Assembly (NCBI GenBank): GCA_015847255.1
Contig: JADLZK010000223.1
Span: 248,001 to 312,000 of the forward strand
DNA from: Hyparrhenia diplandra
Taxonomy: Eukaryota; Streptophyta; Magnoliopsida; Poales; Poaceae
Direction: 5' to 3'
Length of the DNA: 64,000 bases
The notes beneath the pieces were generated by a model. That model did not search any database, was not told the origin of the DNA, and saw only the letters and a list, made by a program, of their open reading frames with translations. Numbering within the stretch: the stretch's first letter is position 1; each line of letters starts with the position of its first letter. Positions 58,227 through 64,000 of this stretch are shown here, piece by piece. Made by a program: the position numbers and the translations under genes.

Positions 58227-60940
58227 TGTCAGGCCCCCACTTTAATGGGTCATTAATCACACGTGTTTGCGCCAGGATCACGCCACAAACACGTCTATTA
58301 GTCACAGATAATGGTACACAGAAATAATAGTAAACTGAGCTGTATAAATATAGGATACAAAGGGGCATACAGCGGCGACGGAGGGTCACCAGTCTGGGTT
58401 ACAATATCAGAGTTGGCCAACCGAGAAGCGGTGGATTAACTATGACACTGCCCCGTACTCCACAGGCAAACTTGAGCATGGATGAACTCTGGGCTTCAAC
58501 GTCCTTCTCCTAAGCGAACACCTTGCGAACTCCTACGAAACGCTGGATCTCTCCTTAACGACGAACTTACCTCCCGATGTGCCGATGTCTGTAAAAACAG
58601 AGGAGGGGTGAGTACAAACGTACTCAGCAAGTCCAAACCAGGGGTGGATGTATTATTAAGGGTTTGGGCCCTAGCAGAGTCTCAAAAACTGCTCTCGCTA
58701 GTTCCTGGGGTGGATCTAGTTCTCATCTTCACATGTCACAAACAGGTTAGTAAACATTAAGGTGAATTCTAATCATAGATGTTCCGGCCTAGCATTTGCC
58801 CATTCCAAGGACGTGGCTATTCGAATAGATTTTATACACTCTGCAGAGGTTGTACACTTTCCCCACACGATAGGCGTTGTCTACACCACGGCCAAATGGC
58901 TCGACAGGCCTAACGAGATTCCGTACCCGCTTGGCAGCCAACCTAGGTTTCGGTATAATCCTACCACGACTTCTCAGGGGTTGGCGGGATGATGCATTCA
59001 TCCCCGACGTAGCTTCAATACACACTACGCCCCAACGTGGCTTCAATACACACCACGCCCGCACCACGGCAATCATAATCATCATAAACATATATATCGT
59101 GCACAAAATCCGTGCCACCGCGCCAAGCATTTTAACGTGGATCGATTGCAGCCACGCCAACCGGACCATTGGGTTCGCTCTCCCCATTGTCCGCTCTCCC
59201 CGATAGATCGCTCGCCTACTCCGGCCACCTTGGATCGAAACTATACCGTGAACCCAACGGGTGTGGAATCCAGCCGCCCCATACCGGGCGTGTGGCTGTA
59301 CGTGATATCTCACTAGGTAGAAGGTCTATGAACCGTCCTTAGGGAAGCGGGTATCTCTCCGCAGGAATCCCTCACGGCGATTCCCCGATGTGGTAGTCCA
59401 CCTCGCGTGGATTACCACCACCCACCTCTTTGGTTGAAAGGGTTCATTTTAAGGACCTCACATAAGTTCTTAATTAAACGTATGAGCTTAGATAATGTGG
59501 ATGATTACGTCATCCAACTTAGCTCCATAGCTACATTATCAGGCTCATACCACTATACACTAAACTGGTTATCACATCATGGCTATTATCGCATGTGCAC
59601 AACATATCGTCTCATAACAGGAGCACCTAGCTCCCAACAACATTAGGCACACAGCCATTCATAATAAAGGGCACACAGACCATCAACAACATTGAGCACT
59701 CAGCTCCTCAATAACATCGAGCACACAGCTCATCATGCACATAGCTCACCACATATGATAATAGGACATGACCCTCGAGATCCATTATATTATCAACATC
59801 ATTAATTAAGGTCATGATTAGGGGGTAAGGACTTGCCAGGTATGTTCTTACAAATCGGCACGATGGCGAACTAAGCTGGCTTGTTCCGGAAAAGAAGCTC
59901 CTAAACGGGTCGATGAAGAACTATCACGCGTCTATCGATAAACCCTGGTTTAAACTAAAGCAAGCATAGCAAACATGGAACATTATGGTGGTGATAGGCT
60001 TAACGCATAGTCCTAGATTTTAGAAGAATTATGGAAGTCGTTTCGCTCAAATCGGAGTTAATTTGCATGAGATATGAATTATACAATATTAATCCCTAAT
60101 TAATTCATTAGGGTAATATTATATAATAATTTAATCATGTAATAATATTGGAACTAATTACATGATAAAATTCTATAATTCAAATGATGAATTTACAAAT
60201 TTTTGGGAATTTTTTCTGTCACAGGAAAATGCACTTATAACATCCCGTGTACATAATGGGGTGTACATAGTATATTTTCCTTTTCTTTGTATAGCTTTGC
60301 TGCGCCGCCCTACATGACCGACGGGTGGGCCATGGGAACCCTGTCACGTGGCACGTAATGGAGTGGGGACGGTAGTCGACGGACGTCGCCACTGCCGACG
60401 CAGCGTGGATCGGGGTTCCCCCGCGACGCCGTTGGCCGAAAGTGACGGCTATGTCGGCCGGGTCCCCGTCTCGCTTTTCGAGACGGCGGTGTCCCACCGG
60501 AAGTTCACCGGGACCCGCCAAGCCTAACCCGGTGCTCACCGCGAGGGGCCCCTCGGCTTCTCCACACCACCTTGGTTCTATCGACAGCATTCGAGCGGGC
60601 GGGGTCGGGCTCGTTCCACGGCGGCGTGGGCGGCGGGCCTCGGCGACGGCGGCGGTCGACGACGGTGTTGCACAACAAATAGAGGAAAACGGGTAAGCGC
60701 AATTGAGAGAGAAGGGGTTAGATAGACTTACCAGCCCACCAATTTGAGGAGCTCGGCAACGGTGTGCGACGACGATGAGTATCCCCGCCGGCGGCGGCGA
60801 AACTCCCACTTGGGGAAATCCGCGGAGCAAAGAGGGAAGGGGGAGGAAGAGAACCTGGTGCGAGCACGACATGTTCCGCCCTCCTCGGAGCTCCTCAATG
60901 CTCGGCGGGGTCGGGACGAGCGCCGGGCGGGGCTATTTAT
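58227..60940 (-). repeat. 5' LTR of element F, truncated
   Basis: It matches 50476-53193 from TGTCAGGCC up to GGGGCTATTTAT. Likeness stops at about 60940, immediately beyond the TATA box, which reads ATAAATAGCCCC on the minus strand. The upstream U3 (about 1.57 kb) is missing and is replaced by unrelated sequence, so no target duplication can be read on this side. Confidence 0.85.
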
Positions 60941-61179
60941 CCATGCCGGTGGGGAAGAGGTATAACAGCAGAGAGTGGCCCTCTAGGGTGGCTAAGGCAA
61001 CAAGGGAGACCCGGACGAGCATCCTTCATGAGCTCAGTAAATCCGACTAAATTTAATAGGAAAAATGAGGATGCAGTCTCAAACATCATCATTAGTTTAT
61101 ATAACTCTACCGATAGTCCTCGAAAATATTTCTTTACAAAAGCTTTAAGACGACTGCAGTGGGCTACTATAAATGACAC
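60941..61179. other. Unassigned fragment
   Basis: This short unique-looking segment lies between the broken LTR of F and the CACTA element G. A minus-strand frame of 85 codons is open (60937-61194) but matches nothing recognised. It may belong to another element deleted on both sides. Confidence 0.25.
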
Positions 61180-62482
61180 CACTAGAATCAACAAGTTTCC
61201 CTAGGGTTAGTAATCCTAGGGAAAGGCTCAAAAAACCGTAGGGAACTAGTTTCCCTAGGGTATTTCATAGGGAAAGGCCTCTAGGGAGGAATTCGACGGG
61301 AAAGAGAAGGTTCCCCTAGGGTTTTCACCAAAACCGTAGGGAAAGATTCTTTACCTAGGGGTTCATCCCCTAGGAATAGTAACCTTAGGGAAACATTATA
61401 ACACAAAAACCAGATTTCAATTTCGATTTAAATGCAGATTTGCATTCAAATTCAAATATATAAATATTTGAAATTCACATAGACCATAATTAAGCACTCA
61501 TTTCATCTACCACAACCACAAATCCATATATTTAGAGTTATAATATTATCCATATCATAACCACAAATCCATAAAATTCATAACCATACATATTCAACAA
61601 TTGATCAACAACAACTCATGGTTTCAAAAGAACAAAAATTGTTTTTCCTATGCAGGAGAAGAGTACATGCCTCCACCACTTGCAGTTCCATCCACTCCAC
61701 TTGTAATCTCATTCGCTCCAAAGACTTGTCCCACTCGAATGGCCACGGAACACCGAAGCGCTCTAGCACTTGAAAGTGAGCACGCCGCCGTGACAAGGCC
61801 GTGTTCGAGACGCCTTGAGCGGGACGGGTGGCGCCAAAGATCGGATATGGGGTAGGCAGCCGCCGGTGACGCGATATCTTTGCGCTAGAAGGGGGCGCTT
61901 GCAAAGGAAAGGCCATACCAGGGATGCAACGTGCGGTGAGGGCTAGGGTGACGGCAGATTCGGGGTAGGTGGCGGCCGGTCACACGGCACGCCCGGTAGG
62001 GAGACAATGGACTTGGGGTACCGCCGGTTGACACACCGATACCGGAGGAGTGGTAGCAACCGGGTGGGCGGAGTGGCGAGCGGTGCCGGTGGGCCGAGCC
62101 TACGGTTGGAGCGGTGCGTGAGTGCGTGAAGTGCGGGAGGAACAAGTGAGCAGGCGTGTGACAGGGGAGAAGGCCGAGCGTGGATGCGGTGGGAGGCAAG
62201 CAAAGCGAAGGGAATGGGGGTAAGTGAGGGAAAAAATCTAGGGTTAGTATTTCCCTATGACTTTCTATTGATTTCATATGGAAATCGACACACAAGCACC
62301 ACCGTGGTTGGCTTTGCATCCATTTCATTTTTTGCCTCCCCAACGGAAACTAGAAATTCGTAGGGAAAGCGAAGTTTCCCTACCATTTTGGCAAATATCC
62401 CTAGGGGACATGTTTCCCCGAGAGTAGCTAGAAAACCGCATCGAAAAGAAATTTACCCTAGAGAAATTTGTTGATTCTAGTA
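61180..62482. mobile_element. Non-autonomous CACTA transposon G
   Basis: The left end is CACTAGAATCAACAAGTTTC and the right end, reversed, TACTAGAATCAACAAATTTC, so the last base pair of the right terminus has changed. Both subterminal regions carry many copies of the palindrome-centred TTCCCTAGGG (61190-61400 and 62230-62460), the expected transposase-binding layout. The flanks CAC and GTT do not match. A minus-strand frame of 103 codons inside (61605-61916) is not recognised; no transposase is present. Confidence 0.8.
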
Positions 62483-62930
62483 GTTTGACCATGTACAACC
62501 GGATAGACAAAAACACCCCTCGCCGCGGTCTTGGAAACCGCCCGCTATGGGCTCAGACAGGGGCCTCTTCTAGCAAATGTGTGGCTGGATAGCAGGAGTG
62601 CGCTGCCATCCGACATGGTGTGGTGCCCATGCCTCTACTCCATCCGCCTCATCATGTGCCCCTGCTCCATTTGCCAAGCCACCGCCAACGCTCGCCATGG
62701 TCAGGAGCTTGAAGCTCTGACTGTGATCAGAATTCATCGAATTGGAGGCTTAATCCGCCGCTTTGTCATGCCCGAGTAGCACGCCGCCACCGTGAATCTC
62801 ACCGCGGCTGTCTTTGGGAAGGGAGAGAGAGGATGGCCACCGGAGAGGGAGCTACGTGCGAGGACTCGCCCAGTCAAGGTCGTCCATGGGCGTGTGGCCA
62901 TGGTCTGGGTTGAGATCATCCATGGGTGTC
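62483..62930. other. Spacer without recognised genes
   Basis: One 82-codon plus-strand frame (62531-62779) is open but shows no family features. The stretch is moderately GC-rich and could be a gene fragment. Confidence 0.25.
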
Positions 62931-64000
62931 TGTTGACGGTAGTTAACGTTTGAGAACATTTGAGAAATAATAGAACATTTGAGAACAAGAAGATTAGAAG
63001 ATAGGGTTTATACTAATGATTTCCACGAGTTTTGTTGCGCACTTAGGTTTGTAGGTGAACTCCGGAAAATCGTAGAATATAGAAAGAAAAGAGAAGAAAT
63101 AGAGAAACAGAAGAAAATGACCAAACCAAGGCGATTAGTATAAATTTTAGGGGTCTAAATGACAAAAGAAGATATCTCGCGAAGGCTGGGCGCCACATGT
63201 CAGGATGTGGGGCCAGGTGGCACCATGTATGGGGCCGTGTGGTACCTCCCTGGCATGCTACGTGTCTTGCTTTTGGAACCTTCTCACAACCGACCTAAGG
63301 AGTAGATTTCAGCCGTCCAATCAAGTCGGTTTGTTCCAGGGGCTGAGATTCATCCCACCAGCCTATATAAGCTAGGGTAGGGTTCCCCTTGAAACCCTAA
63401 TTCAGTATCCATCTGATCTCATTGATTAGAGAGAGGTCCCAATGTAAGGAACTCTCTCTCTTCAATGTAGATCTAGGGTTAGACTTTCCAATGTAATAGA
63501 TTAGATCTAGTTGAGAGTTAGGGAGAGCGGAGCTGCACTCCAATTTTGGAGAGTCTTCAGAGTTTGGTATGTCTTTGTATCTATTCTCTACAAGACTTAT
63601 GCTTTAATATATTTAGCTTCTCTATTTACTTTATGCCTCTTATTTATGTTTAGTATAGTGTTTATGCATTGCATAGGATCTTTGCTCGTATTGAGTGCTC
63701 TAGTTATTCCGGGTAGCTAGAAGAGTAATCATAGTTTAGACATGGTGTTTAGACTATAGTTACCCGAGGTTGCGCTCAATCCTCCAGGTTAGTTGTGGTA
63801 GCCCCAGGGGTGACAGCTCTGTCAGGCCTTTGTAATCCACCACGTTAGGGTTGTTGTTCGTAGAGCTTTTGCCAGCCTTCACCATCTACTTCTTCCCGTC
63901 TTTCTCGAGTTCGAAAGGTACTCAATTCTTTGCAAAGTGTATTTGTATGATCACTATATCTATCCATGCTTTAGTTACCTTAGAACCAAAGTAATAGAGA
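62931..64000 (+). mobile_element. LTR H of a gypsy-type retrotransposon, running off the window
   Basis: The sequence starts TGTTGACGGTAGTTAACG and has a promoter CCTATATAAGCTAGGG (63361-63376), followed by a leader with GAAACCCTAATTCAG. This is the order of an LTR in plus orientation. Its first bases resemble the reversed end of the Athila E LTR (TGTTGACGGTAACCAAC), which suggests the same lineage. The end of the LTR and any coding part lie beyond 64000. Confidence 0.5.

Larger units (their letters stand above)
50476..60940 (-). mobile_element. Tekay-like non-autonomous Ty3/gypsy element F with very long LTRs
   Basis: The left LTR (50476-54760) and a truncated right LTR (58227-60940) bound a short internal region of 3466 bp. 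The primer-binding site TGGTATCAGAGCC (minus strand, 58223-58211), for initiator tRNA-Met, and the purine tract AAGTGGGGTAGATT (54774-54761) set minus orientation. The LTR end TGTAACACCCGTG with this tract is typical of the Del/Tekay chromovirus group. No gag, protease, RT or integrase is present. One unrelated ORF takes up the centre. Such elements rely on proteins from autonomous relatives. Confidence 0.85.

Noticed and set aside
50476..60940. Segmental tandem duplication of genomic DNA at 50476 and 58227
   Set aside because: The copies begin TGTCAGG next to a tRNA-Met primer-binding site, and the left copy ends at a purine tract, so they are LTRs.

Overview
This window looks like a repeat-packed, probably pericentromeric or heterochromatic piece of a grass (Poaceae) nuclear genome. 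The grounds are a CC-type NLR resistance gene of grass style, CACTA and Stowaway DNA transposons, an RTE-type LINE end, and nested Ty3/gypsy retrotransposons of the Tat, Athila and Tekay-like lineages. Nothing bacterial or organellar was seen, and no intact host gene was found.

Layout. 1-1365: a tRNA-like SINE remnant, then the 5' end of a CACTA transposon. 1374-5494: a broken NLR gene (coiled-coil, P-loop and LRR parts, no central NB-ARC) cut by an AT-rich stretch and a MITE. 6095-10610: a CACTA element with a clean CAA target duplication. It holds a second CACTA (6270-9495), which holds a Mutator-type foldback MITE (7768-8016). 10611-13568: LTR-like debris, a Stowaway MITE and an RTE LINE 3' end. 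13569-15905: the 3' end of a Tat retrotransposon (A). 15906-17587: a probable Ty1/copia-type LTR (B). 17588-50475: a large minus-strand Tat element (C), split by a complete Athila element (E, 23082-33098, target duplication CGAGG) and by a second Tat element (D, 37656-48048). 50476-60940: a Tekay-like non-autonomous element (F) with a 4.3 kb LTR, inserted in the gag of C. 61180-62482: a non-autonomous CACTA (G). 62931-end: the first part of another gypsy LTR (H).

How it fits together. Insertion order can be read from the nesting: E and D are younger than C, and the MULE-MITE is younger than the CACTA that holds it. F is in, or at a deletion edge of, C.

The most interesting theme is accessory genes inside retrotransposons that seem to carry their own RNA polymerase II promoters. 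Tat elements A, C and D carry a gene opposite to gag-pol with a putative gypsy type transposon (PF04195-like) region. In C it follows a consensus TATA box, and in D it is split by four intron-like blocks of 78-86 nt. Athila E has an extra sense-strand ORF after integrase behind its own TATA box. Element F has a single non gag-pol ORF, also behind a TATA box.

A caution for every reading-frame statement: repeat copies differ by many single-base indels at CAG, CTG and CCG sites. This looks like residual base-calling error at methylated sites, so some frameshifts may not be real.
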